The notes under the pieces were generated by a model. The model did no database searches and was not told the origin of the DNA. It saw nothing but the letters and a program-made list of their open reading frames with translations. Below are positions 1-9,156 of a DNA stretch of 64,000 nt, piece by piece (position 1 is the stretch's first letter; each line of letters begins with the position of its first letter). A program made the translations under genes and the position numbers. The DNA is taken from contig JBNLBF010000002.1 of NCBI GenBank assembly GCA_050302475.1, forward strand, positions 186,001 to 250,000, given 5' to 3'. The DNA is from NORP23 sp050302475. GTDB lineage: Bacteria; Pseudomonadota; Alphaproteobacteria; Rhodobacterales; Rhodobacteraceae.

Positions 1-1
1 C

Positions 2-1414
2 GATGTGATCGCGATGGCAGCGGGCGTTGGCCTGTCGCATAATGTGTTCGATTCAACGGTGTATCTTGGCGTTTGCGATAAAATCGTCCCCGGTTTGGTG
101 ATTGCGGCGGCGACTTTCGGCTATCTACCCGCCGTGTTCCTGCCGGCTGGTCCGATGACATCTGGCATGTCGAACGAAGAAAAGACATCCGTGCGCAAGA
201 AATTCGCCGCAGGCGAGATCGGGCGCGAAGAATTGCTTGCGGCCGAGATGGCCTCCTACCACGGTCCCGGGACTTGTACGTTTTATGGCACTGCCAACAC
301 TAACCAGATGCTGATGGAATTCATGGGCCTGCACCTGCCGGGTGCGAGCTTTGTGAACCCCAACACGCCGCTGCGCGATGCGCTGACCATCGAGGGCGCA
401 AAACGCGCCATGGCAATTTCCGCGCTTGGCAACGAATACACACCGGTTTGCGAAGTGCTTGACGAAAAAGCGTTCGTGAACGGCATCGCTGGCCTGATGG
501 CCACGGGCGGGTCCACCAACCTGCTGATCCACCTCCTCGCCATGGCCCGCGCCGCTGGCGTAGTGCTGGATTGGGAGGATTTTTCCGACATTTCCGCCGT
601 CGTTCCCTTGATCGCCCGCGTTTATCCGAACGGTCTGGCCGACGTGAACCATTTCCACGCGGCGGGTGGGTTGGCGTATATGTTCAGCGAAATGCTGGAC
701 GCTGGTCTGCTGCATGACGACACCAAAACCGTCGTGGGCACCGGCTTGGCGCAATATATCTCCGAGCCGAAGCTGAAAAACGGCGAGGTTGTCTGGGAAG
801 ACGGCCCACGCGAAAGCCTGAACGACAAAATCCTGAAACCCGTGTCGGCCCCGTTCCAGAACGAGGGCGGATTGTCTAAACTGTCCGGCAATCTGGGCAC
901 TGGCGTGATGAAGGTTTCCGCCGTCGCCGAAGACAAACGCATCATCACCGCTCCGGCCCGCGTGTTCCACGACCAGGAAGATGTCAAAACGGCCTTCAAA
1001 GCGGGTGAATTCACCGGTGATGTTGTGGTTGTCGTTCGCTTTCAGGGCCCTATGGCCAACGGGATGCCGGAACTCCATTCCCTGACGCCGCTGCTGACCA
1101 TCCTGCAGGAACGCGGGCAAAAAGTGGCGCTGGTCACCGATGGCCGCATGTCCGGCGCGTCGGGCAAGGTGCCGTCCGCCATTCATGTGTCACCCGAGGC
1201 GCTGGCCGGTGGACCGCTTGCCAAAATCAAGGACGGCGACATGATCACTGTCGATGCGATCAACGGCGTGCTGGAAACCACGACCGAGGGCGTCATGGAC
1301 CGCCCGAACGCCACCGCTGATCTGTCCGCTAACGCCCACGGCACCGGTCGTGAGCTGTTCGAGGTCTTCCGCCGCAACGTTGGCCCCGCCGAAACCGGAG
1401 CATCCGTCTTTTGA
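2..1414 (+). CDS. edd: Phosphogluconate dehydratase (Edd), 5' end outside window
   Basis: Edd dehydrates 6-phosphogluconate to 2-keto-3-deoxy-6-phosphogluconate, the first committed Entner-Doudoroff step, in the cytoplasm using an Fe-S cluster. The frame is already open at base 2, so about 130 N-terminal residues of a roughly 600-residue protein lie upstream of the window. What remains shows the ILVD/EDD family hallmarks: a PGTCTFYGTANTNQM segment with a cluster-type cysteine, the block LMATGGSTNLLIHL, and the C-terminal signature VTDGRMSGASGKVPSA. The stop overlaps the TTG start of the next gene, so translation is probably coupled. Downstream eda and pgi complete the pathway segment. Family assignment is secure. 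Confidence 0.96.
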   Translation, partial: DVIAMAAGVGLSHNVFDSTVYLGVCDKIVPGLVIAAATFGYLPAVFLPAGPMTSGMSNEEKTSVRKKFAAGEIGREELLAAEMASYHGPGTCTFYGTANTNQMLMEFMGLHLPGASFVNPNTPLRDALTIEGAKRAMAISALGNEYTPVCEVLDEKAFVNGIAGLMATGGSTNLLIHLLAMARAAGVVLDWEDFSDISAVVPLIARVYPNGLADVNHFHAAGGLAYMFSEMLDAGLLHDDTKTVVGTGLAQYISEPKLKNGEVVWEDGPRESLNDKILKPVSAPFQNEGGLSKLSGNLGTGVMKVSAVAEDKRIITAPARVFHDQEDVKTAFKAGEFTGDVVVVVRFQGPMANGMPELHSLTPLLTILQERGQKVALVTDGRMSGASGKVPSAIHVSPEALAGGPLAKIKDGDMITVDAINGVLETTTEGVMDRPNATADLSANAHGTGRELFEVFRRNVGPAETGASVF

Positions 1415-2010
1415 TCGAAACACTGGAACAGCTACGCGAGATTTACGCCGATCTGCCGGTTCCGGCATCGACCGAAAAGGTCACCGACCGCCTGACGCCG
1501 GAATATTTCGAATTCATCAAACACGCGCCGTTTTGTGCATTGGCCACCGTCGGCCCCGAAGGCCTCGATTGTTCCCCCCGCGGTGACGAAGGCAACGTGG
1601 TGTTTGTCGAGGATGAAAAAACCCTCGCCCTGCCGGATCGACGCGGCAATAATCGCATCGATAGCCTGTCCAACATCGTGCGCGACCCCCGCGTGTCACT
1701 GATGTTCCTGATCCCGGGATCGAACACGATCATTCGAGTGAATGGCACTGGCAAGATTTCCGCCGATCCGGCGCTGCTGGATAAATACACGACCCACGGC
1801 AAAGCGCCCCGCACCGTGATCCTGATCACAATAAATGAAATCTATTTCCAATGCGCCCGCGCGCCGATGCGCGCTGGCCTCTGGGACGGCTCCCCCGCCC
1901 CCAACCTGCCCAAACCCGGCCAGATCCTCGCCTCTATGACCGACGGCGAGGTTGGCGGCAAAGAGTATGACGACGCGTGGCTGGACCGCGCCCTGAAATC
2001 CATGTGGTGA
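1411..2010 (+). CDS. PPOX-type FMN-binding split-barrel flavoprotein (MSMEG_1061-like)
   Basis: A 199-residue cytoplasmic protein of the pyridoxamine-5'-phosphate-oxidase-like superfamily. Visible blocks are FCALATVGPEGLDCSPRGDE, LALPDRRGNNRIDSLSNI and VSLMFLIPGSNTIIRVNGTG, the strands that form the FMN-binding split barrel; this arrangement resembles the MSMEG_1061 subfamily. The substrate is unknown. It starts at a TTG that overlaps the edd stop (TTGA), which fits tight coupling and explains the lack of a spaced ribosome site. It lies between edd and eda, so it is co-transcribed with sugar catabolism. A redox or detoxification role during Entner-Doudoroff flux is only an inference from position. 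Confidence 0.85.
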   Translation: MIETLEQLREIYADLPVPASTEKVTDRLTPEYFEFIKHAPFCALATVGPEGLDCSPRGDEGNVVFVEDEKTLALPDRRGNNRIDSLSNIVRDPRVSLMFLIPGSNTIIRVNGTGKISADPALLDKYTTHGKAPRTVILITINEIYFQCARAPMRAGLWDGSPAPNLPKPGQILASMTDGEVGGKEYDDAWLDRALKSMW

Positions 2011-2014
2011 TGAT

Positions 2015-2662
2015 ATGACACTGACTGCCCAAGACGCCTGTAAAATGAACCGCGAAGTCTGCGGCCTCGCTCCGATCGTGCCCGTGCTGGTCGTGAACGA
2101 CGTCACACGCGCGCGCCCGTTGGCCGAAGCGCTGGTCGCTGGTGGTTTGCCTGCTTTGGAGGTCACCCTGCGTACCCCTGCTGCGCTGGACGCAATCCGC
2201 GCGATGGCGGAGGTGCCCGGCGGCGTTGTCGGCGCAGGAACACTGGTTACACCGCAAGACGTAAAAAACGCCAAAGCCGCAGGCGCAAAATTTGGCGTTT
2301 CGCCGGGGGCAACCGACGCCCTGATCCAAGCCTGTGAGGACGAAGAACTACCGCTGCTTGCCGGGGCTGTGACCGCCAGCGAGGTTATGAGCCTGCTGGA
2401 AAAAGGCTACGATCTGATGAAATTCTTTCCTGCCGGAACTTCCGGTGGTGCGGCGGCAATCAAGGCTATCGGCGGCCCGCTGCCGCAAGCAACCTTCTGC
2501 CCGACCGGAGGCGTCAGCCTGTCCAACGCAATGGACTACCTGTCCCTGCCCAACGTGATCTGCGCCGGTGGCAGCTGGGTCGCTCCGGGTAAACTGGTAG
2601 ACGAAGGCAAGTGGGACGAGATCGAAACGCTGGCGCGAGAGGCCAGCCAACTGGGGAAATAG
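2015..2662 (+). CDS. eda: KDPG aldolase (2-dehydro-3-deoxy-phosphogluconate aldolase)
   Basis: Splits 2-keto-3-deoxy-6-phosphogluconate into pyruvate and glyceraldehyde-3-phosphate, the second Entner-Doudoroff reaction. At 215 residues it is a normal class I aldolase of this family. The catalytic glutamate sits in PALEVTLRT (about residue 49) and the Schiff-base lysine in LMKFFPAG (about residue 136). GAGTLVTP and the late phosphate-binding CPTGGVS are also present. It follows the PPOX gene by 4 bases and precedes pgi by 1 base, so it is inside one operon. Confidence 0.97.
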   Translation: MTLTAQDACKMNREVCGLAPIVPVLVVNDVTRARPLAEALVAGGLPALEVTLRTPAALDAIRAMAEVPGGVVGAGTLVTPQDVKNAKAAGAKFGVSPGATDALIQACEDEELPLLAGAVTASEVMSLLEKGYDLMKFFPAGTSGGAAAIKAIGGPLPQATFCPTGGVSLSNAMDYLSLPNVICAGGSWVAPGKLVDEGKWDEIETLAREASQLGK

Positions 2663-2663
2663 C

Positions 2664-4217
2664 ATGAGCATCTGGAACGATTTGAAGGCGCATCGCGCGA
2701 CCACCGAAAATGTCCGGATCGCGGATTTGCTAAAGGACTCAGGACGGTTCGACCGGTTCTCAGCCAACCTTGACGACATGCTTTTGGATTTCTCCAAAAC
2801 CAGTATGGATGACACCGCGCTGGACCTTTTGCTGAAACTGGCGGACCAGACCAGCGTCGAAGCCAAACGTGACGCCATGTTCGCCGGCGAAAAAATCAAC
2901 ACGACCGAGGATCGCGCGGTTCTGCACACAGCGCTGCGCAAACAAGACGGTTCGGTTATGGTTGACGGCGAAGACATCATGTCCGGCGTCTGGGAAACCC
3001 TTGACCGGATGGAGGCCTATTCGCTTGGCGTCCGGTCGGGCAAAATCACCGCCAGCGACGGCGGAGCCTTTACCGATATTGTGAATATCGGCATCGGTGG
3101 CTCGGATCTGGGTCCGGTGATGGCAACGCTGGCGCTCGCCCCCTATCACGGTGGTCCGCGCACGCATTTTGTTTCTAACGTAGATGGTGCACATATTCAC
3201 GACGTGCTGCTGGGGCTGGAGCCTTCGCGCACGCTGGTGATTGTCGCCTCGAAAACCTTTACGACGATTGAAACCATGACCAACGCCGAAACGGCGGTGA
3301 GGTGGTTGAAAGACGAGGTCGGCGATGACTTTGGCGATCATCTTGCTGCCCTGTCGAGCGCCACAGATAAAACATCCGCCTTTGGCATATCGCCCGACGC
3401 CGTTTTCGGGTTCGAAGATTGGGTTGGCGGGCGGTATTCCCTGTGGGGACCGATTGGTCTGCCGATTATGATCGCTATCGGCCCAGACGCGTTCCGCGAG
3501 TTTCTGGCAGGCGGGGCCGAGATGGACGAACATTTCCGCACCGCCCCCGCTGCGAAAAACCTGCCCATCCTGCTGGGGCTGGCTGGGATTTGGCACAATA
3601 ATATCTGCGGCTACAAAACCCGCGCCGTGTTGCCATATGACCAGCACCTGCTGCGCCTACCCGCCTATCTGCAACAGCTGGATATGGAGAGTAACGGAAA
3701 GCGTGTGAATAAGGCGGGTGAGCCGCTGGAACGCGATTCCGGTCCCGTTGTCTGGGGCGAACCTGGCACCAACGGCCAGCATGCGTTTTATCAGCTGATC
3801 CATCAGGGCACATCGGTGATCCCCTGTGAATTTTTGGTGGCGGCCGAGGCACATGAACCTGAGCTGCAACATCACCACGACCTGTTGCTCGCAAACTGTC
3901 TGGCCCAGTCTGAAGCCTTGATGCTTGGGCGGACGGAGGCACCCTCCCCACATCGTATCTTCCCGGGCAACCGCCCTTCACTGACGCTGATGTACAAAAA
4001 GCTAACGCCGCGGACTCTCGGACGGATCATCGCCCTGTTCGAACATCGCGTTTTCGTCGAAGGTGCGATCTGGGATATCAACTCTTTCGATCAATGGGGT
4101 GTCGAGCTAGGCAAGGAGCTGGCCAATGCCATGCTACCGCTGGTCAAGGGCGGGGATGCAACAGGCAAGGATGCTTCGACCGCTGGACTTCTGGCGCAAT
4201 TGCATCACTTGCGGTGA
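2664..4217 (+). CDS. pgi: Glucose-6-phosphate isomerase
   Basis: Interconverts glucose-6-phosphate and fructose-6-phosphate in the cytoplasm. In this operon it would feed fructose-phosphate back into the Entner-Doudoroff route or supply gluconeogenic intermediates. The 517-residue length is typical. It shows the sugar-phosphate-binding IVNIGIGGSDLGPVMA block, VASKTFTTIETMTNA, and the family signature around DSGPVVWGEPGTNGQHAF, ending in the C-terminal catalytic region SFDQWGVELGKELA. The ATG lies one base after the eda stop. A weak AT-rich inverted repeat (4227-4243) follows but is not a convincing terminator. Confidence 0.97.
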   Translation: MSIWNDLKAHRATTENVRIADLLKDSGRFDRFSANLDDMLLDFSKTSMDDTALDLLLKLADQTSVEAKRDAMFAGEKINTTEDRAVLHTALRKQDGSVMVDGEDIMSGVWETLDRMEAYSLGVRSGKITASDGGAFTDIVNIGIGGSDLGPVMATLALAPYHGGPRTHFVSNVDGAHIHDVLLGLEPSRTLVIVASKTFTTIETMTNAETAVRWLKDEVGDDFGDHLAALSSATDKTSAFGISPDAVFGFEDWVGGRYSLWGPIGLPIMIAIGPDAFREFLAGGAEMDEHFRTAPAAKNLPILLGLAGIWHNNICGYKTRAVLPYDQHLLRLPAYLQQLDMESNGKRVNKAGEPLERDSGPVVWGEPGTNGQHAFYQLIHQGTSVIPCEFLVAAEAHEPELQHHHDLLLANCLAQSEALMLGRTEAPSPHRIFPGNRPSLTLMYKKLTPRTLGRIIALFEHRVFVEGAIWDINSFDQWGVELGKELANAMLPLVKGGDATGKDASTAGLLAQLHHLR

Positions 4218-4402
4218 GCCCGCCTCTTTAGATTATTTCTAAAAATTGATCTCGAACAATGTCTGCGGGTTTTCCGGCGGATAGCGTTCATGCAGATGCT
4301 GGCATCTTAGCGAGCTTAATTTTACATCTGCCTTGCGTAAAATATTGCCTCAAACTGAATTCGTTGGCATATTTGAACGCAACAGAAGAGTTGGAGGAGA
4401 AC

Positions 4403-5680
4403 ATGGCGAATATCGTAATTCTGGGAGCCGGTATCGGCGGCTTACCGATGGCATATGACCTGAAACATGAGCTGCGCAGTGAAGACAAACTGACGGTCAT
4501 TTCAAATAATCCGTATTTTCAGTTCACCCCATCGAACCCCTGGGCTGGCGTTGGCTGGCGCACGAAAAAGGACATCACGATTGACCTTGCCCCGGTTCTG
4601 AACCGGCATGGCATCGACTTCATTGCAGATGGGGCAACAAAACTGGATCCGGAGAATTCGAAAATCGTCCTCGAGAGCGGTCGTGAGGTTGAATATGACT
4701 ATCTGGTCATCGCGACCGGTCCGGAACTGGCCTTTGACGAAATCGAAGGCCTTGGGCCACATGGCGGACACACGCAATCTGTTTGCACCATTGATCATGC
4801 CGTAACGGCGAATGACGCGTGGGAGGCATTCTGCAAAGACCCCGGCCCTATCGTTGTGGGCGCGGTACAAGGCGCAAGTTGCTACGGCCCTGCCTATGAA
4901 TATGCGATGATCATGGATACCGAGCTGAAGCGCCGGAAAATCCGCGACAAGGTACCGATGACATTCGTCACGGCGGAACCTTATGTCGGCCATCTGGGTC
5001 TTGGCGGTGTCGGCGACACCAAAGGGTTACTGGAAAGCGAAATGCGCGACCGCCACATTAACTGGGTCACGAACGCCAAGGTCGACAAGGTCGAAGACGG
5101 CAAGATGCACGTAACCGAGGTTAACGAAGACGGCTCTGAGAAGAAAAAACATGAGCTGGACTTCAAATATTCGATGATGTTGCCCGCCTTCCGCGGCATC
5201 CCGGCGGTGCGTGATATCGAAGGACTGGTAAACCCCCGCGGCTTCATCATTGTCGACAAACATCAGCGGAACCCGAAATATCCGAATATCTATTCCGTCG
5301 GTGTTTGCATCGCGATCGCTCCGCTGGAGGCCACACCGGTTCCGGTAGGTGTTCCGAAAACCGGCTATATGATCGAAAGTATGGTCGCAGCTACCGCAGC
5401 CAATCTTGGCGAAGTGCTGCGCGGCAAAGAACCGACGCACGAAGGCACATGGAACGCCTTCTGTCTGGCAGATTTCGGAAACAAGGGCGTTGCCTTCCTG
5501 GCGCAGCCGCAAAATCCGCCCCGCAATATGAACTGGGCAGGCGAAGGACGATGGGTGCACTGGGCGAAAATCGCGTTCGAAAAATATTTCATGCGCAAAG
5601 TCCGCAAGGGTCAGTCAGAACCCTTCTGGGAAAAAACCATCATGAACATGATCAAGGTTACCCGTCTGAAATCGCGGTAA
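4403..5680 (+). CDS. sqr: Sulfide:quinone oxidoreductase-type flavoprotein
   Basis: A 425-residue FAD-dependent disulfide-oxidoreductase-fold protein that should oxidise sulfide at the membrane and pass electrons to quinone. The N-terminal dinucleotide fold is ANIVILGAGIGGLPMAYDL, and a second FAD contact is IYSVGVCIAIAP. Three cysteines at 128 (SVCTIDHA), 160 (GASCYGPAYEYA) and 354 (AFCLADFG) match the number and spacing of the three redox cysteines of characterised SQRs; Cys144 and Cys302 are extra. I chose the ATG at 4403 because GGAGGAGA lies just upstream and the Rossmann motif begins there; the frame stays open upstream to 4259. The YeeE/YedE sulfur-transport pair at 8710-9558 is nearby. 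The exact SQR type is not resolved. Confidence 0.88.
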   Translation: MANIVILGAGIGGLPMAYDLKHELRSEDKLTVISNNPYFQFTPSNPWAGVGWRTKKDITIDLAPVLNRHGIDFIADGATKLDPENSKIVLESGREVEYDYLVIATGPELAFDEIEGLGPHGGHTQSVCTIDHAVTANDAWEAFCKDPGPIVVGAVQGASCYGPAYEYAMIMDTELKRRKIRDKVPMTFVTAEPYVGHLGLGGVGDTKGLLESEMRDRHINWVTNAKVDKVEDGKMHVTEVNEDGSEKKKHELDFKYSMMLPAFRGIPAVRDIEGLVNPRGFIIVDKHQRNPKYPNIYSVGVCIAIAPLEATPVPVGVPKTGYMIESMVAATAANLGEVLRGKEPTHEGTWNAFCLADFGNKGVAFLAQPQNPPRNMNWAGEGRWVHWAKIAFEKYFMRKVRKGQSEPFWEKTIMNMIKVTRLKSR

Positions 5681-5701
5681 CAAAACGCACCCGATAACGC
5701 A

Positions 5702-5730
5702 GTAAACGCCCGTACAATGCTGGCGTTTAC
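5702..5730. terminator. Stem-loop between convergent sqr and terB-like genes
   Basis: A perfect 9-bp inverted repeat (GTAAACGCC / GGCGTTTAC) with an 11-base loop sits between the sqr stop and the stop of the convergent gene. There is only a weak T tract on either side, so it may act in both directions or as an mRNA-stabilising end. Confidence 0.5.
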
Positions 5731-5756
5731 AATTTGATCAGACCTTTAGCTGGTAG

Positions 5757-6194
5757 CTATGTCGGTAGACGCATATGCCGCGCCCGCGCACCGCGCTCAA
5801 TCGCAGCGCCATGCAGACGGTCGATATTCAGCTGGTAGCGGATTTCTTCCATAAACCGCAGCTCTTGCTGGCGAAGGCGACCATCGGCGGCGGCAACGTC
5901 ACAGGCCATTGCGTAGGCTGTTTCATTCAGTTCCGACGGTAACGCGTCCCTGATCAGACCAAACAAGGCGTCAATGCCGTCCTCTTCCTCAAACAGGTCA
6001 AATACCGTCTGCGAGACAGTTTTGATCCGCTCGCTGTCATATTCCGCGAAAATGGGCATATGATCGACAATGCGGCTGATCGACATCAGCTCGGAATTGG
6101 AAATATCCTCGTCCGACGCGGATTCGGCGATCATCACTGCCACGAGGGCGTCTTGCGGGGTCCAGGAAGCGGGCATTGTCCTACCTTTGTTCAT
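5757..6194 (-). CDS. TerB-like (tellurite-resistance-type) helical protein
   Basis: A 145-residue all-helical cytoplasmic protein resembling the TerB domain family. The pattern DALVAVMIAESASDEDISNSEL followed by a second copy-like AYAMACDVAAADGRLRQQEL, each with acidic residues in the interhelical turn, is the usual TerB double-helix motif. Family members bind metal and are general stress proteins; tellurite resistance is not implied by sequence alone. Starts at 6194 or 6176 are both possible. It diverges from lysK, and the two 5' ends are only about 65 bases apart. Confidence 0.75.
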   Translation of the reverse strand: MNKGRTMPASWTPQDALVAVMIAESASDEDISNSELMSISRIVDHMPIFAEYDSERIKTVSQTVFDLFEEEDGIDALFGLIRDALPSELNETAYAMACDVAAADGRLRQQELRFMEEIRYQLNIDRLHGAAIERGARARHMRLPT

Positions 6195-6260
6195 TCAGTT
6201 GCAGGCAGAATATTGACGCTGACCCGACTGCACAATAGGAAGCGGGAGTCTTTTTACCGA

Positions 6261-7856
6261 ATGGAACCTGAAATGTCTGATCTGCGCGACGCCGCCCTGT
6301 CATCGAAAGCCTGGCCCTTTGAGGAAGCCCGGAAGCTGGTGAAGCGGTACGAGGCAAAGCCGCCGGAAAAAGGCTTTGTTCTGTTCGAAACGGGTTACGG
6401 TCCGTCGGGTCTGCCGCATATCGGCACCTTCGGAGAGGTATTGCGCACAACTATGGTGCGCCGCGCTTTCGAGGTCATCAGCGATATCCCCACCAAACTG
6501 ATCTGTTTTTCCGACGATCTGGACGGGATGCGCAAAGTCCCGGACAACGTGCCACAGCGCGAGATGCTGATGGAACATCTGCACCGCCCGTTGACCAGCG
6601 TACCGGACCCATTCGGGGAATTCGAAAGCTTTGGTCATCATAACAACGCCATGTTGCGTCGATTTCTGGATACATTTGGGTTCCAGTATGAGTTCTACTC
6701 GGCACGAGAGTTTTACCGGTCGGGTCAGTTCGATGAGACGCTGCTGAAAGCCGCCGAGAAATATGATGACCTTATGGCGGTGATGTTGAAATCATTGCGA
6801 GAGGAACGTCAGCAGACTTATTCCATCTTCTTGCCGATCCATCCAGAAACGGGTCGGGTACTGTATGTTCCAATCAAACATGTGGATGCGGCCGAAGGCA
6901 CGGTGACATTTGACGATGATGACGGTCGCGAATGGACCGTTCCGGTGACAGGCGGCAATGTGAAGCTGCAATGGAAACCGGATTTTGGTGCCCGCTGGGC
7001 GGCGCTGGGGGTCGATTGGGAATCCTATGGCAAGGAGCACGCGCCCAACACGCCGATCTATAGCCGGATTTGTCAGATCCTTGGCGGCACGCCGCCGGAA
7101 GTGTTTACGTATGAACTGTTTCTGGATGAAAAAGGCGGGAAGATTTCGAAATCATCGGGCAACGGGATATCGATCGATGAGTGGCTGACCTATGCCTCGA
7201 CCGAAAGCCTCGCCTATTTCATGTTCCAGAAACCGAAAACGGCGAAGCGGCTGTATTTTGACGTCATCCCAAAGGCAATGGATGAATATCACCAACAGTT
7301 GCAAGCCTATCCTAACCAGACGATTGAACAGAAACTCGCGAACCCGGTTTATCATATCCACGGGCATAATGTGCCGGCGTCGGATATGGTTGTCAGCTTC
7401 TCCATGTTGTTGAATTTGGCAGCCGTTTCGAACGCGGAAACGAAGGATCAAATGTGGGGATTCATCCAGAAATATGCGCCCGACGCCTCGCCTAAAACGC
7501 ATCCGGGTCTGGACAAGGCAGCCGGGTTTGCGGTGCGCTACTACCATGACTTTGTGAAGCCGACGAAAGTTTACCGTGCACCGACCGACAAGGAACGTAC
7601 CGCACTGGAGGATCTGGCCGATCGGTTAAAAGCCTGGGACGGCAGCAACGATCCCGAGGAATTGCAATCCATGGTGTTTGCCGTCGGGAAAGAGCATGAA
7701 TTTGAACCGCTGCGCGCATGGTTTGGTGCGATATACGAAGTGCTTCTAGGCGCTTCTCAAGGACCACGGTTCGGCGGGTTTATTGCACTGTATGGCGTCG
7801 CTGAAACCGTGAAATTGATCGAAGATGCGTTGTCAGGAGCGTTTGTGACCGACTAA
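6261..7856 (+). CDS. lysK: Lysyl-tRNA synthetase, class I
   Basis: Charges tRNA-Lys with lysine. This is the class I (Rossmann-fold) enzyme rather than the common class II LysS: it carries a HIGH-type motif in GPSGLPHIGTFGEV (53-56) and a KMSKS-type loop GGKISKSSG (294-298). At 531 residues it fits bacterial/archaeal LysRS1. Class I LysRS is characteristic of alphaproteobacteria and archaea, which supports the taxonomic placement. The ATG at 6261 follows GGGAG at about 13 bases; ATG at 6273 is an alternative. The frame remains open far upstream into the divergent TerB gene, but that part is not LysRS-like. Confidence 0.95.
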   Translation: MEPEMSDLRDAALSSKAWPFEEARKLVKRYEAKPPEKGFVLFETGYGPSGLPHIGTFGEVLRTTMVRRAFEVISDIPTKLICFSDDLDGMRKVPDNVPQREMLMEHLHRPLTSVPDPFGEFESFGHHNNAMLRRFLDTFGFQYEFYSAREFYRSGQFDETLLKAAEKYDDLMAVMLKSLREERQQTYSIFLPIHPETGRVLYVPIKHVDAAEGTVTFDDDDGREWTVPVTGGNVKLQWKPDFGARWAALGVDWESYGKEHAPNTPIYSRICQILGGTPPEVFTYELFLDEKGGKISKSSGNGISIDEWLTYASTESLAYFMFQKPKTAKRLYFDVIPKAMDEYHQQLQAYPNQTIEQKLANPVYHIHGHNVPASDMVVSFSMLLNLAAVSNAETKDQMWGFIQKYAPDASPKTHPGLDKAAGFAVRYYHDFVKPTKVYRAPTDKERTALEDLADRLKAWDGSNDPEELQSMVFAVGKEHEFEPLRAWFGAIYEVLLGASQGPRFGGFIALYGVAETVKLIEDALSGAFVTD

Positions 7857-7923
7857 CCCCTCACGAAAAATTTGAAACCGGATGTGGGAAACCTGCGTAT
7901 TATCCTTAGAGAAAGGATTTGAT

Positions 7924-8319
7924 ATGCGGGTTTTTCTATTTCTGATGGTACTGGCGCTGCCGCTAAGAGCGCAGACGCTGGAGTCGTTTATTCAAGATAC
8001 GATTTCATCACAGATCGAGGCGATGCGGGCCAACGATTTCGCGACAGCTTTCACATTTGCCAGCCCGGGGTTACGAAGCATGTTCGTCTCGCCCGAGAAT
8101 TTCCAAACCATGGTTGAAAACGGATATCCGATGGTCACTGATCCGGCACAGGTGGACTATGCCGATCTGGAAATGCGCGGTGGCGCGATGGTTCAGACGG
8201 TTCAGATCATTGACCAGAACGGACGGTTTTACGTGCTGGAATATGACCTGATCCCCATTGACGACCGGTGGGTAATCAACGGGGTTCGGATATTGGACAG
8301 CCAAATGCTGGGTGTTTAG
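7924..8319 (+). CDS. DUF4864-type exported protein
   Basis: A 131-residue protein with a short hydrophobic signal peptide (MRVFLFLMVLALPLRAQ, cleavage near residue 17). The mature part, beginning TLESFIQDTISSQIEAMRAN, resembles the DUF4864 group, an NTF2-like fold seen mostly in alphaproteobacteria. Function is unknown; location should be periplasmic. Start chosen at ATG 7924 because AAAGGA lies 8 bases upstream and the signal peptide begins there. It ends four bases into the 3' end of the convergent MAPEG gene. Confidence 0.75.
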   Translation: MRVFLFLMVLALPLRAQTLESFIQDTISSQIEAMRANDFATAFTFASPGLRSMFVSPENFQTMVENGYPMVTDPAQVDYADLEMRGGAMVQTVQIIDQNGRFYVLEYDLIPIDDRWVINGVRILDSQMLGV

Positions 8320-8696
8320 ATCACGTTTAAGACCAGCATGATCGCCGATCCCAGGAAAAACAGATAGTTCAGCAGCATTCCATAGAGGCGCCCCCAACTT
8401 AGCGGTCGTACATACATGCCCAGTGCATGCAGGATTCGTCCGATCAACAGCAGCGCGGCGAGCAACCATGTGACTGTTGCAGATGTACCGCCATATTCAA
8501 CAAGCGCGAGCAGAATAATACCTATTGGCGCGTATTCAGTGAAATTGCCGAACGCGCGGATACGTTTCAGCAATATCTTGTCCCCCCCGTCACCCAGCGA
8601 AACCTTCGCAACGCCGCGTTGTTGGGACACCAAAAATGTCAGGATAAGGAGCAGGATCGCCAGACTTGCAGCGGTCAGGGATGTTATCGGGAGCAT
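8316..8696 (-). CDS. MAPEG family membrane protein
   Basis: A 126-residue integral membrane protein with four hydrophobic segments. It matches the MAPEG group (membrane-associated proteins in eicosanoid and glutathione metabolism) by the conserved R-x-F-x-N-x-x-E-Y motif, here RAFGNFTEYAPIGI, followed by GRILHALGM. Bacterial members are often glutathione-dependent transferases or peroxidases; the substrate here is unknown. The ATG at 8696 is preceded by AGAGAGG. The two YeeE/YedE genes lie immediately upstream on the same strand, so the three may form one operon. Confidence 0.85.
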   Translation of the reverse strand: MLPITSLTAASLAILLLILTFLVSQQRGVAKVSLGDGGDKILLKRIRAFGNFTEYAPIGIILLALVEYGGTSATVTWLLAALLLIGRILHALGMYVRPLSWGRLYGMLLNYLFFLGSAIMLVLNVI

Positions 8697-8709
8697 TTGG
8701 ACCTCTCTG

Positions 8710-9153
8710 TCAGGCTTGGGAGAATCTCCCCAAGCCTTTGACAGATAAGGCGTTCCACAAGTGATACAAGCCCATACCGATGACGGTTGCGGCCATGAAT
8801 AGGCCGACCTCCCACAGTCCGAAGCTGAGGGCGACCACGCCCGGCGCCGGGCAGATGCCGACAGCCCCCCAACCGATACCGAACAGGGCTGCACCACCGA
8901 CAAGACGACGATCAATGACGTCGCTCGGGTCACCGGGCAGGTCATCGCCGAACAGTGCTTTTTCGCGCCGCGATGCAATATTCCAGGCGACTGCCGTAAC
9001 AGAGATCGCACCAATCATTACGAAAGCCAGCGCCGGATCCCAATCGCCGAAGATATCGAGAAACGCGCGGACGCGGGTCGGATCGATCATTTCGGAGAGA
9101 ATGAGCCCTCCACCAAACAGGAGACCGGAGAAATATGTGACGAGTTTACGCAT
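8710..9153 (-). CDS. YeeE/YedE-type sulfur transporter half, DUF6691-like
   Basis: A 147-residue membrane protein with about four hydrophobic helices. The motif GIGWGAVGICPAPGVVALS carries the single conserved cysteine expected of this half of the YeeE/YedE (thiosulfate/sulfur-compound) transporter family. It is 3 bases from the upstream partner gene, and two half-size proteins together would equal one full-length YeeE. In alphaproteobacteria such pairs commonly sit near sulfide-oxidation genes; sqr is about 3 kb away. The actual ligand is inferred. Confidence 0.82.
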   Translation of the reverse strand: MRKLVTYFSGLLFGGGLILSEMIDPTRVRAFLDIFGDWDPALAFVMIGAISVTAVAWNIASRREKALFGDDLPGDPSDVIDRRLVGGAALFGIGWGAVGICPAPGVVALSFGLWEVGLFMAATVIGMGLYHLWNALSVKGLGRFSQA

Positions 9154-9156
9154 GGT

